64,000 bases of DNA from positions 1 through 64,000 of the forward strand of contig NZ_BPQP01000036.1 in the NCBI RefSeq assembly GCF_022179305.1. The letters are read 5' to 3'. Of this stretch, positions 29,813 through 39,340 are shown piece by piece; position 1 is the stretch's first letter, and the number at the start of each line of letters is the position of its first letter. The notes under the pieces were generated by a model. It was not told the origin of the DNA. It saw only the letters and a program-made list of their open reading frames with translations, and did not search any database. The translations under genes and the position numbers were made by a program. This DNA is from Methylobacterium iners. Lineage in GTDB: Bacteria > Pseudomonadota > Alphaproteobacteria > Rhizobiales > Beijerinckiaceae.

Positions 29813-30784
29813 ATGATGAAGAACTGGCTCGCTGCCGGAGCGCTCGCGCTCTCGGTCGGCATGACTGCGACGGCGTCCTACGCCCAGACCACGACCGTTC
29901 CCGGTGAGCAGGTCGGTCTGGCCACGGGTGCCCCGCTCCCCGAGGGCATCTACGCCCTCAACACCTTCGTCTACCGCATCAACGAGAACACCGGTCCGGG
30001 CTCCGTCGACGTCGGCGTCAACATCCCGGTGCTCGTGTGGTCGACCCCGCTGGTTCCGCTCGGCGGCCGCATCGAGCTGCTCGTCGCGCCTCCGACCGTC
30101 TTCACCTTCGGCAAGAACGGCGGCCCTGCCGGTGCCCGTGACATCTCCATCAACGTCGGCACCTTCGTCGGCGGCATCTGGGCGTTCGATCTCGGCGGCA
30201 ACGTCGGCGTCAGCTTGCTCGGCGGTGTCTACCTGAACGAGCTCAACGGCGACCGCGGCGTGCTCGTGAGCAACGCCGGCACCTTCCTCGGCGCTCCGGT
30301 CCTGCCGCAGCTCGCCTCGAACACCTACCGCGCCGGCATCGCCATCAGCTACACCGGCGACGGCTACAACCTGACCGCCAACCTGACCGGCAACTTCTAC
30401 GACTCGCCGGCCTCGTTCGGTGGCCCGAACATCGCGGGCTTCGGTAACACCCGTGGACCGTTCACCATCTCCGACTCGCTCAACCTTGACCTGACCGCGA
30501 CCAAGAAGTTCGGCAAGTTCGAGATCGGCGCCATCGGCTACGGCACGGTCAACCTCGACACCAGCGTCGGAAGCCTGGCCGCTGGCAACCGCGGCAGCTT
30601 CTCGCTCGGTGGCCTGATCGGCTACGACTTCGGACCGGTCACGGCCCAGGTTTACGCCGCCACCACCGTCGTCACCTCCGTGCGTCGCAGCGAGACCGTC
30701 GAGGTCTGGGGCCGTCTGATCGTGCCGCTGTACTCGCCGACCCCGGTTGCCGCGGCCGCCACGCCGATCATGCGCAAGTACTGA
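29813..30784 (+). CDS. Outer-membrane beta-barrel, MetA-pathway/phenol-degradation transporter type
   Basis: A 323-residue exported protein. Its signal peptide is cleaved after ASYA. The mature part begins at QTTTVPGEQVGLATGAPLP, read in parts, followed by alternating hydrophobic/polar strands rich in Gly, Tyr, Asn and Thr, as in the Phenol_MetA_deg outer-membrane family. The last strand ends with an aromatic-rich C-terminus after VWGRLIVPLYS. Codons are strongly biased to C-ending ones and a very good terminator follows, so it is probably abundant. Substrate unknown. Confidence 0.8.
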   Translation: MMKNWLAAGALALSVGMTATASYAQTTTVPGEQVGLATGAPLPEGIYALNTFVYRINENTGPGSVDVGVNIPVLVWSTPLVPLGGRIELLVAPPTVFTFGKNGGPAGARDISINVGTFVGGIWAFDLGGNVGVSLLGGVYLNELNGDRGVLVSNAGTFLGAPVLPQLASNTYRAGIAISYTGDGYNLTANLTGNFYDSPASFGGPNIAGFGNTRGPFTISDSLNLDLTATKKFGKFEIGAIGYGTVNLDTSVGSLAAGNRGSFSLGGLIGYDFGPVTAQVYAATTVVTSVRRSETVEVWGRLIVPLYSPTPVAAAATPIMRKY

Positions 30785-30837
30785 GATCGAACCACCGGCG
30801 CGTCCACGGGCGCGCCGGCTTCGGCCTCGAAGTTACG

Positions 30838-30867
30838 AGCCGCTCGATCCACCTGGATCGGGCGGCT
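30838..30867 (+). terminator. Rho-independent terminator after the beta-barrel gene
   Basis: A 13-bp stem (30838-30850 with 30855-30867, one T-G wobble) with loop ACCT, followed by TTTGTCGTT. A second, weaker hairpin lies at 30795-30818. Confidence 0.85.
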
Positions 30868-31002
30868 TTGTCGTTCCAGGACCTGTCAGCCGGAATCACG
30901 CGAAAGGTGAAGTCGCCGCGAACCCGCTGAAACTTTCGCGGCGAGGCCTCCGTAAGCCTCCACGACTCCCAGAATCGGGGGATCGAAGAAGAGGATACGT
31001 GA

Positions 31003-31572
31003 ATGATCAACGCTCTCGTCCGCCGCAATGTCGCCGCCGTGGCGCTCGCCTTCGCCGTCGGTGCCGCGCTCCCCGCCGCGGCGCTCGCCAAGAACCCGAT
31101 GGTCGGCGGCGCGCCGATGCTGGCCTCCAAGAACATCGTCGAGAACGCGGTCAACTCGAAGGACCACACGACGCTCGTCGCCGCCGTGAAGGCCGCCGGC
31201 CTCGTCGACACCCTGGCCGGCCCCGGCCCGTTTACGGTGTTCGCGCCGACCAACGCCGCCTTCGCCAAGCTGCCGCCGGGCACCGTCGAGACCCTGGTGA
31301 AGCCCGAGAACAAGGGCACGCTGACCACCATCCTGACCTACCACGTGGTCCCGGGCGTCTACACCGCGAAGGACCTGATGGCCGAGGTGAAGAAGGGTGG
31401 GGGCGAGGCGCTCCTGAAGACCGCCAGCGGCGGCCAGCTGCTTGTCACCGCGAAGGGCAAGAAGGTCTTCGTGACCGACGCCAAGGGTGGCACTGCCACG
31501 GTGACCATCGCCAACGTGATGCAGTCGAACGGCGTCATCCACGTCGTGAACGGCGTGCTGCTGCCGCAGTAA
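31003..31572 (+). CDS. Fasciclin domain exported protein
   Basis: A 189-residue secreted protein with a signal peptide ending in AAALA and a single FAS1 (fasciclin) domain. The two conserved boxes are visible: FTVFAPTNAAFAKLP (H1) and GVIHVVNGVLLP (H2), with the YHVVPG motif between. FAS1 proteins mediate adhesion to surfaces or host material. A purine-rich GAAGAAGAGG lies just before the start. It is transcribed after the terminator of the beta-barrel gene, so it has its own promoter. Confidence 0.92.
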   Translation: MINALVRRNVAAVALAFAVGAALPAAALAKNPMVGGAPMLASKNIVENAVNSKDHTTLVAAVKAAGLVDTLAGPGPFTVFAPTNAAFAKLPPGTVETLVKPENKGTLTTILTYHVVPGVYTAKDLMAEVKKGGGEALLKTASGGQLLVTAKGKKVFVTDAKGGTATVTIANVMQSNGVIHVVNGVLLPQ

Positions 31573-31599
31573 TCGCGGTCGGGTAACGCGCGGGTTCTT

Positions 31600-31732
31600 C
31601 CCTCTCTCGTCTGTGGGAGAGGGTGGCCCGCGTCAGCGGGTCGGGAGAGGGGACCGCGACGTATCCGGAAAGGGCGGTGCTCCCCTCTCCCGCCTCGCAT
31701 CCGCGAGGCACCCTCCCCCGCAGAGGGGGAAG
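31600..31732. repeat. REP-like imperfect inverted repeat
   Basis: Two arms of about 45-50 bases (31600-31652 and 31681-31732) are imperfect inverted repeats built on GGGAGAGGGT and CGGGAGAGGGG, with an internal variable part. It fills the gap between the convergent fasciclin and hflX genes and could fold into a long hairpin acting as a two-way terminator. A similar element lies at 52546-52657. Confidence 0.75.
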
Positions 31733-31740
31733 GGTCGCGA

Positions 31741-33132
31741 TCACCCTGCCCGGTGCAGCCGCTTGGCCCCGCCGAAACGGTTGAGGAACCGGGGCTCCTT
31801 CTCCGGAGCGATCCGGATGGCGAGGTGGATGGTACCCCCCTCCTCCTCGCGCCGGTCGAGCACCTCGGCGTTCTCGTAGAGCCAGTGCAGCGCGGCCCCG
31901 TCCTCGGGCGGCAGCACCACCGCGAAGGTCGAGCGCTGGCGCGCGATCCGCGCCTCGATCCGGCCGATCAACGCCGGAAGCCCCTCGCCCGTCAGCGCCG
32001 AGACGAGGACCGGTGCCGCGCTGTCGCGGTCGCTGCGACCCGTCCCGCTCAGGTTCAGGAGTCGGGTCCGCTCCGCCTCGTCGAGCAGATCGGCCTTGTT
32101 CCAGACCTCGATGATCCGGTCGGCGCTCGCCTCGATGCCGAGCTCGCGCAGCACGCCGCCGACATCCTCGGCCTGGGCGGCGCTGTCCTCGTGCGAGACG
32201 TCGCGGACGTGGAGCAGGATGTCGGCCTCGATCACGTCCTCCAGCGTCGCCCGGAACGCCGCGATGAGCGAGGTCGGCAGTTCGGAGATGAAGCCCACCG
32301 TGTCGGACAGGATCACGGTCTCGCCGTGCGGGAGCTTCGTCGCGCGCGCCGTCGGGTCGAGGGTGGCGAAGAGCATGTCCTGCGCGAGCACCTGCGCCCG
32401 GGTCAGCGTGTTGAACAGGGTCGACTTCCCCGCATTCGTGTAGCCGACCAGCGCCACGATCGGGTAGGGCACGCGCGCCCGGCTCGTCCGGTGCAGGCCG
32501 CGCGTGCGCGTGACGCCGTCGAGCTCGCGCTCGATCTTGGTCATGCGCTCCTGGATCATGCGCCGGTCCGCCTCGATCTGGGTCTCGCCGGGGCCGCCGA
32601 GAAAGCCGAAGCCGCCGCGCTGGCGCTCCAGGTGGGTCCAGGAGCGCACGAGCCGGCTGCGCTGATAGGCGAGATGCGCGTGCTCGACCTGCAGCGTGCC
32701 CTCCCGCGTGGAGGCGCGCCGCCCGAAGATCTCGAGGATCAGCCCGGTTCGGTCGATCACCTTGGCGCCCCAGGCCTTTTCCAGGTTGCGCTGCTGGACG
32801 GGCGAGAGCGCGCAATCCATCACGACGAGGCCGAGGCCCTGCGCCTTGATCAGGCCGGCCAGTTCCTCGACCCGGCCCTTGCCGAGATAGGTCGAGGGCC
32901 GGATGCGCTGGATCGACACCGCGATCGTCTCGACGACGTCGAGCTCGATCGCGGCGGCGAGTCCCGCCGCCTCGTCGAGCCGCGCCTCCGTGGAGCGGGA
33001 CGCCTCGCCCCGTGCGGCTTGGCGGGCCAGGTAGGGGCCGACGACGAGGGTGTGGGTGGCGGCCGCGATCTCGCCCTCGGGAGCGGCCATCGCCTGGAGC
33101 CGGGCCTCGCCGGGAGTGAGTACGTCGCTCAT
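31741..33132 (-). CDS. hflX: GTPase HflX
   Basis: A 463-residue ribosome-associated GTPase that splits or rescues stalled ribosomes. An N-terminal HflX domain contains [18 protein letters not shown], and a coiled-coil linker includes [18 protein letters not shown], read in parts. The GTPase domain has G1 [13 protein letters not shown]3 DTVGFI and G4 WNKADLL. Length is typical for Rhizobiales. It lies downstream of hfq on the same strand with a gap of about 250 bases. Confidence 0.95.
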   Translation of the reverse strand: MSDVLTPGEARLQAMAAPEGEIAAATHTLVVGPYLARQAARGEASRSTEARLDEAAGLAAAIELDVVETIAVSIQRIRPSTYLGKGRVEELAGLIKAQGLGLVVMDCALSPVQQRNLEKAWGAKVIDRTGLILEIFGRRASTREGTLQVEHAHLAYQRSRLVRSWTHLERQRGGFGFLGGPGETQIEADRRMIQERMTKIERELDGVTRTRGLHRTSRARVPYPIVALVGYTNAGKSTLFNTLTRAQVLAQDMLFATLDPTARATKLPHGETVILSDTVGFISELPTSLIAAFRATLEDVIEADILLHVRDVSHEDSAAQAEDVGGVLRELGIEASADRIIEVWNKADLLDEAERTRLLNLSGTGRSDRDSAAPVLVSALTGEGLPALIGRIEARIARQRSTFAVVLPPEDGAALHWLYENAEVLDRREEEGGTIHLAIRIAPEKEPRFLNRFGGAKRLHRAG

Positions 33133-33378
33133 GAAATCCTCTCGCTGCGTCCGTCTATATCGGGACGAGCGCCGGCTTTTGCAGGGTCGGGATCGGACGG
33201 TGCGCGATTCGCCGCCTGCGCAAAGCGCAGCACGGCTCCTGGACAGGCACCGCGAACATCGAATCCGTTGCCCTATCGGCCCCTCAAGGACGAGCCTCTC
33301 GGCTGGCCGTCGGCGAAAGGTGTCGAGGGCCCTGAGCCTCGACCTGCCCGCACAGCGGACAGGCCCGCATCGTGACGC

Positions 33379-33633
33379 TCACACCTTCTCGGGCGCGGTC
33401 TCGTCCGGCTCGAACAATTGCACCGGATGCCCCGGCATGATCGTCGAGATGGCGTGCTTGTAGACGAGCTGCGAATGGCCGTCGCGGCGGAGGAGGACGC
33501 AGAAATTGTCGAACCAGGTCACCACGCCCTGGAGCTTCACGCCGTTGACGAGGAAGATGGTGAGCGGGATCTTGTTCTTGCGGACGTGGTTGAGAAACGT
33601 GTCCTGCAGGTTCTGAGCGCGTTCGCCCGCCAT
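33379..33633 (-). CDS. hfq: RNA chaperone Hfq
   Basis: An 84-residue Sm-like RNA chaperone that pairs small RNAs with mRNAs. The Sm1 region ([21 protein letters not shown], read in parts, then [14 protein letters not shown]) and the Sm2 signature YKHAIST are canonical. A short acidic C-terminal tail follows. It is downstream of ntrX, the conserved ntrYX-hfq-hflX order of alphaproteobacteria. Confidence 0.97.
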   Translation of the reverse strand: MAGERAQNLQDTFLNHVRKNKIPLTIFLVNGVKLQGVVTWFDNFCVLLRRDGHSQLVYKHAISTIMPGHPVQLFEPDETAPEKV

Positions 33634-33798
33634 TTCTTGTTATCCTTGTTGAACACTGCCGCCCGTCGCGATTGACGGGTTCTCATCAGTCCGGCTTGGG
33701 GCGTCCTGTCCGCACGACTTGGACGGGCGCCGTCAACCCCCGCCATTACACGTAGATTGCTGCTCCGATGCAAGAGCAGGCGCACGCGTGCAGCCTCC

Positions 33799-35169
33799 TC
33801 AGGGTCCGATACCCAGGGACTTCAGCTTGCGGTGCAGGGCCGAGCGCTCCATGCCGATGAATTCGGCCGTGCGCGAGATATTGCCCGAGAAGCGCGCGAT
33901 CTGCGCCACGAGGTACTCGCGCTCGAAGATCTCTCTCGCCTCGCGCAGCGCCAGGCTCATCAGCTTCTCGCCGCCTGCCCCGTTCGGCGTCGTGGGCACC
34001 AGCGCCCCGATCTCGGAGGGCAGCATCTCGGAGGTCACCTCCTGCTCCGGATCGGTGTGAGTCAGGATCATCAGGCGCTCGACGTTGTTGCGCAGCTGCC
34101 GGATGTTGCCCGGCCAGTCGTGCGATTGCAGCACGGCCATCGCGTCCTCGGCGATGCGCCGGCGCGGCAGGCCGGTGGCGCCCGAGATCTGGTCCATGAA
34201 GAAGGAGATCAGCTCCGGCACGTCCTCGCGGCGCTCGGACAGGGCCGGCACCCGGATCGGCACCACGGAGAGGCGATGGAAGAGGTCCTCGCGGAAGCGG
34301 CCCGCCGCGATTTCCTCCGCCAGGTCGCGGGAGGAGGAGGAGATGATGCGCACGTCGACATGCACCCGCGTGGTGCCGCCGACGCGCTGGAAGTTCTGGT
34401 CGACGAGGACCCGCAGGATGCGGTTCTGGGTCTCGCGGGGCATGTCCGCGACCTCGTCGATGTAGAGGGAGCCACCATGAGCCTCCTCGAGCGCGCCGAC
34501 GCGCCGCGCCCGGCCCTCCCCGGCCTCGACGCCGAACAGCTCGGCCTCCATCGTCTCCGGCGTGATCGTCGCCGCGTTGATCACGACGAAGGGGCCGCTC
34601 GCCCGCGCCGAGGCCGCGTGGAGGGTGCGGGCCGAGAGCTCCTTGCCCGAGCCCGGCGCGCCCAGGATCATCACGCGTGCGTTGGTCGGTGCCACCCGGT
34701 CCACCGTCTGGCGGAGCTGGTTGACGGCCACCGAGCCGCCGACGAGCCGGCTCGCCTGGCCCGAGCGGGTCTTGAGGTCGCGGACCTCGCGCTTGAGGCG
34801 CGACGCTTCCAGCGCGCGCTCGGCCACCAGGATCAGCCGGTCGGCCTTGAACGGCTTCTCGATGAAGTCGTAGGCGCCCGCCTTGATGGCCGCGACCGCC
34901 GTCTCGATGTTGCCGTGGCCCGAGATCATCACGACGGGCAGGTCGGGATGGCCCGCCTTGATCTGGTCGAGCACCTGCAGCCCGTCGAGGCGCGAGCCCT
35001 GCAGCCAGATGTCGAGGAAGACGAGGTGGGGCCGGCGCGATTCGATGGCGTTGAGCGCCTCGTCCGAGCCTCCGGCCGTGCGGGTGCGGTGCCCCTCGTC
35101 GTCGAGGATGCCGGCGACGAGGTCGCGGATGTCGGCCTCGTCGTCGACGATCAGGATATCGGCGCTCAT
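33799..35169 (-). CDS. ntrX: Nitrogen-regulation response regulator NtrX
   Basis: A 456-residue response regulator: receiver domain (1-120), AAA+ domain (about 140-370) with Walker A GAPGSGKELSARTLH and Walker B SLYIDEVADMP, and a C-terminal Fis-type helix-turn-helix (ISRTAEFIGMERSALHRKLK). The GAFTGA loop needed to contact sigma-54 is absent (the region reads GRARRVGALEEAHGG), as is usual for NtrX. It therefore probably acts through sigma-70-type promoters. Its start overlaps the ntrY stop by four bases (ATGA). Confidence 0.95.
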   Translation of the reverse strand: MSADILIVDDEADIRDLVAGILDDEGHRTRTAGGSDEALNAIESRRPHLVFLDIWLQGSRLDGLQVLDQIKAGHPDLPVVMISGHGNIETAVAAIKAGAYDFIEKPFKADRLILVAERALEASRLKREVRDLKTRSGQASRLVGGSVAVNQLRQTVDRVAPTNARVMILGAPGSGKELSARTLHAASARASGPFVVINAATITPETMEAELFGVEAGEGRARRVGALEEAHGGSLYIDEVADMPRETQNRILRVLVDQNFQRVGGTTRVHVDVRIISSSSRDLAEEIAAGRFREDLFHRLSVVPIRVPALSERREDVPELISFFMDQISGATGLPRRRIAEDAMAVLQSHDWPGNIRQLRNNVERLMILTHTDPEQEVTSEMLPSEIGALVPTTPNGAGGEKLMSLALREAREIFEREYLVAQIARFSGNISRTAEFIGMERSALHRKLKSLGIGP

Positions 35170-37517
35170 GACAGAATCTCCGCGATCCGGGGGGCCGTCG
35201 GTGCGGCGCCCTTCTCATCATCCGGCGAGGAGGTCCGGCCCCCCCGCGCTTCCTCACCCTGGACCTCGAGCGGCACCCGCATCCGCACGCGTCCGCCCCG
35301 GCCCGCGGGGTTGTCGTTCAGCTCGATCCCGCCGCCGTGCTCTTCCAGAACCTTGCTGACGATCGCGAGCCCTAAGCCCGTGCCGCCCTCGCGGGTCGTC
35401 ATATAGGGCTCCAGCAGGCGCTGACGTCCCTCTGCCGGGAAGCCCTTGCCGTTGTCGGTGACTTCCAGCACGGCGAAGCCGTCCTCCACGAGAAGGCGCA
35501 CATCGACCCGGCCCTTGCCGAGTTCCGCCTCCGGCACCGCAGCCACCGCCTCGACGGCGTTCTTCAGGATGTTGGTCAGAGCCTGGGACAGGAGCCGGAT
35601 GTCGAAGGCGGCGAGCAGGCGCTCCTCCTCGCCGTTTTTGCCCGGCGCGGCGAAGCTGAAATCCATGTCGGGATGCGCGACCCGCATCATGAACAGGTTC
35701 TGCTTGGCGATCTCGGTGAGGTCGTTCCGAGCGATCGCGGGCTTGGGCATCCGCGCGAAGGAGGAGAACTCGTCGACCATGCGCTTGATCTCGTCGACCT
35801 GGCGCACGATCGTCGCGGTGCACTGGTCGAAGACCTCGCGGTCGGTGACGATGACCTTGCCGTACTTGCGCCGGATGCGCTCGGCCGAGAGCTGGATCGG
35901 GGTCAGCGGGTTCTTGATCTCGTGGGCGATGCGGCGCGCGACGTCTGCCCAGGCCGAGGTGCGCTGGGCCGAGACGAGGTCGGTGATGTCGTCGAGCGTC
36001 ACCACGAATCCGCGCTGCCCGCCCTGCGCCTGCTCGCTCGTGACCCGCACGGTGACGGTCCGCTCGCGGCCCTCGCGGGTGATCTGGATCTGCTGCTGGA
36101 GCGCGCGCTGGCGCCCCTCCCCGCCCTCGGGGAAGAGGGGCTGCAGCTCCGGCACGGCCTGGGTCAGCGGCCGGCCCACGATCTCCTCCGCCGAGACCCC
36201 GAGGGTGCGCTCGACCGCCGGGTTGGCGATGGTGACGAGCCCGTCCGCGTCGACGCCGATGACGCCTGGCGAGACGCCCGAGAGCACGGCCTCCGTGAAG
36301 CGTCGGCGGCGGTCGATGAGCTCGCTCGCCGCGGTCAGGCCGTCGTGCTGGCGGCGCAGCTCCTGCGTCATCTTGTTGAAGCTCTCGCCGAGATGGGCGA
36401 GGTCGCCGTCGGTCTTCTTGGCCGGCACCTGCGCGTAGAAATTGCCCGACGCGACCTGATCGGCGGCGTTGATGAGCCGCCGGATCGGCGCCACGAAGCG
36501 GTTGGCGAAGTTCAGCCCGAACCAGACCGCCGAGAGGAGCGCGATGAGCGCGATCAATACGAAGATCGAGGCGAAGGTGATCTGGATGGAGCGCTTGAGC
36601 GAATCGTAGGTGAGGTACTCGGCCGCCGCCGCCCGCGAGACGCCGGGGAACTCGACGGCGAGCTGGCTCACCTCGCGCTGCACGAGCAGGACGGCGCCGT
36701 CATAGGCGGTCATGCGCAGGAGGGCCGCGAAGATCCGCCCCTCGGTGGGGATGAGGCAGATCGGGTCGCCGGATTTCGCGGCATCCTCGAAGGCGGCGGC
36801 CGAGGGCAGGCGCCGCTCCTTCAGGATGTCGATGGTGGCGCGCGCCACGACCTCGTTCGGCCCGCGCATGATCTCGGCCACGGGCAGGCCCAGCGCCGTC
36901 GCCCGCGTCGTCAGGAAGCCCTGGAACCACTCGCGGTTCACGTCGAAGTTCGGCCGCGCCCGGGTCAGGTCGTCGGCGAGGATGCGGATCTCGCGGGCCA
37001 GGCTCTGGCACTGGTTCTCCTGATAGGCGTCGGCGACCTCGACGGATTTCAGCACGACGTCGCGCACCCGGTCGGTGAAGCCGAGCGACAGGCCGCGGTC
37101 GATGGTGACGGCGGCGACCACGGCGAGCAGCACCGTCGGCAGGATCGCGATGAGGCTGAACAGGCCGACGATGCGGGTGTGGAGCCGCGCCACCGCCGCG
37201 TTGGCGCGCCGGGCATGCAGGAAGACGCGCGCCTCCCAGGCGATGATCACGACGAGGCCGAGCACGAGAAAGACGTTGATGCCCAGCAGCGTCAGCCCGA
37301 CCGTGGGCGTCGGCGTGACCCGGATGACGCCTGCGAGGATGAGGAACGTCGCGATGGCGGAGACCAGGGCGGTCGCCACGACGATCGCACCGATCCAGCC
37401 GGGCCCGCGCGGCGGCGGCTTGACCGCGGCCTGATCAGCCCCGACCGGAGCCGTTCCGGCGATGCCGGAGCCCTCCGTGACGGTATCCGAATTGCGGGAA
37501 CGCCGAAGCCACGCCAT
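35166..37517 (-). CDS. ntrY: Nitrogen-regulation sensor histidine kinase NtrY
   Basis: A 783-residue membrane sensor kinase, partner of NtrX. Several N-terminal membrane helices (about residues 35-165) and a periplasmic loop lead to a HAMP domain (NRFVAPIRRLINAADQV), a PAS domain (ETVLSGVSPGVIGVD region), the H-box [15 protein letters not shown] and an ATPase domain (VTDNGKGFP, GTGLGLAIVSKV). The ATG at 37517 was chosen; a GTG six codons upstream is possible and neither has a strong ribosome site. In most relatives ntrC lies immediately upstream; here a plus-strand block intervenes. Confidence 0.94.
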   Translation of the reverse strand: MAWLRRSRNSDTVTEGSGIAGTAPVGADQAAVKPPPRGPGWIGAIVVATALVSAIATFLILAGVIRVTPTPTVGLTLLGINVFLVLGLVVIIAWEARVFLHARRANAAVARLHTRIVGLFSLIAILPTVLLAVVAAVTIDRGLSLGFTDRVRDVVLKSVEVADAYQENQCQSLAREIRILADDLTRARPNFDVNREWFQGFLTTRATALGLPVAEIMRGPNEVVARATIDILKERRLPSAAAFEDAAKSGDPICLIPTEGRIFAALLRMTAYDGAVLLVQREVSQLAVEFPGVSRAAAAEYLTYDSLKRSIQITFASIFVLIALIALLSAVWFGLNFANRFVAPIRRLINAADQVASGNFYAQVPAKKTDGDLAHLGESFNKMTQELRRQHDGLTAASELIDRRRRFTEAVLSGVSPGVIGVDADGLVTIANPAVERTLGVSAEEIVGRPLTQAVPELQPLFPEGGEGRQRALQQQIQITREGRERTVTVRVTSEQAQGGQRGFVVTLDDITDLVSAQRTSAWADVARRIAHEIKNPLTPIQLSAERIRRKYGKVIVTDREVFDQCTATIVRQVDEIKRMVDEFSSFARMPKPAIARNDLTEIAKQNLFMMRVAHPDMDFSFAAPGKNGEEERLLAAFDIRLLSQALTNILKNAVEAVAAVPEAELGKGRVDVRLLVEDGFAVLEVTDNGKGFPAEGRQRLLEPYMTTREGGTGLGLAIVSKVLEEHGGGIELNDNPAGRGGRVRMRVPLEVQGEEARGGRTSSPDDEKGAAPTAPRIAEILS

Positions 37518-37647
37518 GGCGTGATGCGTCGCCACAACAGTGTGGCGAAATTAATACGAATTACGTTTTCGCGTATAGCGCGGCCGGTGCCTCCGCGCGG
37601 CTCGAGCGGCAATCCCGGGCCGAGCGCGCGAGGTCCAGGGATCGACG

Positions 37648-39312
37648 ATGCTCAATCGGCTCGCTAGCCTTTGGGAGCCAGATCGTCCGCCCTTGTCCAC
37701 CATCGAGACCCGCATGCCTGAAACGCCCGTTTTCTCGTCCGCAGCAATCGCCGCGCCGCATCACCTAGCGGCCAAGACCGGGCAGACCGTGCTGGCCCAA
37801 GGCGGCAACGCGATCGAGGCAATGGCGGCGATGGCGGCGACCATCGCCGTGGTCTACCCCCACATGAACGGCATCGGCGGCGACGCCTTCTGGCTGGTGC
37901 GCGAGCCGGGCGGCCGGGTGCGAGGCATCGAGGCCTGCGGACCCGCGGGCAGCCTCGCCACGATCGGACGCTATCGCGAGAGGGGCTACGACGCGATCCC
38001 CGCGCGCGGGCCCGACGCCGCGCTGACGGTGGCGGGTGCCGTCGGCGGCTGGCGGCTCGCCCTGGACCTCGCCCGGGCGCTCGGCGGGCGGATGCCGCTC
38101 GACGCCCTGCTGGGCGACGCGATCCGCCATGCCCGCGAGGGCTGCCCGGTCTCGGCCTCGGAAGCGCGCTACGTGCCGAAGGAACTGGACTCGCTCCACG
38201 CCGCGCCGAACTTCGCCGCGACCTTCCTCGATGACGGAAAGCCCTACGCGGCCGGCGCGATCCGGCGCCTGCCGGCGCTGGCCGCCACCCTGGAGCAGCT
38301 CACCCATGCCGGGCTCGACGACTATTACCGCGGCGACATCGCCCGGGAGATCGCGGCCGACCTCGACCGGCTCGGCGCGCCGGTGACCCGGGCCGATCTC
38401 GCGGCCTACGCATCTCGGGAACGGGCACCCCTGACGCTGAGGCGGCGTGACGCCACCCTCTACAACTTCCCGCCCCCGACCCAGGGGCTCGCGGCCCTCA
38501 TCATCCTCGGCCTGTTCGACCGCTTGCAGATTGATCGGGCCGAGAGCGCCGCGCATTATCACGGCCTGATCGAGGCGACGAAGCGGGCCTTCGCGGTTCG
38601 CGACCGGGTCGTCACCGATTTCGACCGCCTCACGGCCGATCCCGCCTCGTTCCTGGCGGCCGACAGGCTCGACCGCGCGGCCGCGCGCATCGACATGCGC
38701 CGGGCGGCGACGGTCCCGCTCGCGGGCACGAGCGATGGCGACACGGTCTGGATGGGCGCCATCGACCGCGACGGGCTCGCCGTGTCCTACATCCAGTCGA
38801 TCTATTGGGAATACGGCTCCGGCACCGTGCTGCCGGGCACCGGCATCCACTGGCAGAACCGGGGCATGTCCTTCTCCCTCGATCCGGCCGCGGTGAACCC
38901 GCTGGAGCCGGGCCGGCGTCCCTTCCACACGTTGATTCCGGCGCTCGCCAGCTTCGACGACGGCCGGGTGATGTCCTACGGCAGCATGGGCGGGGACGGG
39001 CAGCCGCAATTCCAGGCCCAGATCTTCTCCCGCTACGCCGATTACGGCATGAGCCCCGCCGACGCCGTCGACGCCCCTCGCCTGCTCTACGGACGGACCT
39101 GGGGCGCCGAGTCCCTCAGCGTGAAGGTCGAGGACCGCTTCGATCCGGCCTGCATCGCGGCCCTGCGCGCCATGGGCCACGACATCGAGGAGCTCGGCGG
39201 CGCCTACATCGACTCCCTGGGACACGCCGGCATGCTGATCCGGCACTCCGGCAATGGGCGGATCGAGGCCGTGCACGATCCCCGCTCCGACGGGGGCTCG
39301 TCCGGGATCTGA
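37648..39312 (+). CDS. Gamma-glutamyltransferase family protein
   Basis: A 554-residue Ntn-hydrolase of the gamma-glutamyltranspeptidase family. HMNGIGGDAFWLV is the family motif of the large subunit. The presumed self-cleavage and nucleophile Thr lies at the start of the small subunit in SDGDTVWMGAIDRDG. SYGSMGGDGQPQ matches the late signature. There is no signal peptide, which resembles the cytoplasmic subgroup (oxamate amidohydrolase HpxW-like) more than periplasmic GGT. AGGG precedes the ATG at 37648; an ATG at 37714 is an equally good start. It is first of a three-gene plus-strand run. Confidence 0.85.
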   Translation: MLNRLASLWEPDRPPLSTIETRMPETPVFSSAAIAAPHHLAAKTGQTVLAQGGNAIEAMAAMAATIAVVYPHMNGIGGDAFWLVREPGGRVRGIEACGPAGSLATIGRYRERGYDAIPARGPDAALTVAGAVGGWRLALDLARALGGRMPLDALLGDAIRHAREGCPVSASEARYVPKELDSLHAAPNFAATFLDDGKPYAAGAIRRLPALAATLEQLTHAGLDDYYRGDIAREIAADLDRLGAPVTRADLAAYASRERAPLTLRRRDATLYNFPPPTQGLAALIILGLFDRLQIDRAESAAHYHGLIEATKRAFAVRDRVVTDFDRLTADPASFLAADRLDRAAARIDMRRAATVPLAGTSDGDTVWMGAIDRDGLAVSYIQSIYWEYGSGTVLPGTGIHWQNRGMSFSLDPAAVNPLEPGRRPFHTLIPALASFDDGRVMSYGSMGGDGQPQFQAQIFSRYADYGMSPADAVDAPRLLYGRTWGAESLSVKVEDRFDPACIAALRAMGHDIEELGGAYIDSLGHAGMLIRHSGNGRIEAVHDPRSDGGSSGI

Positions 39313-39340
39313 GGCGGGAGCGGACATGGTGGGGTAGGAC

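Noticed and set aside
33799-35169. Missing GAFTGA loop in NtrX as an anomaly
   Set aside because: Loss of this loop is normal in the NtrX family, so it is not a novel feature here.
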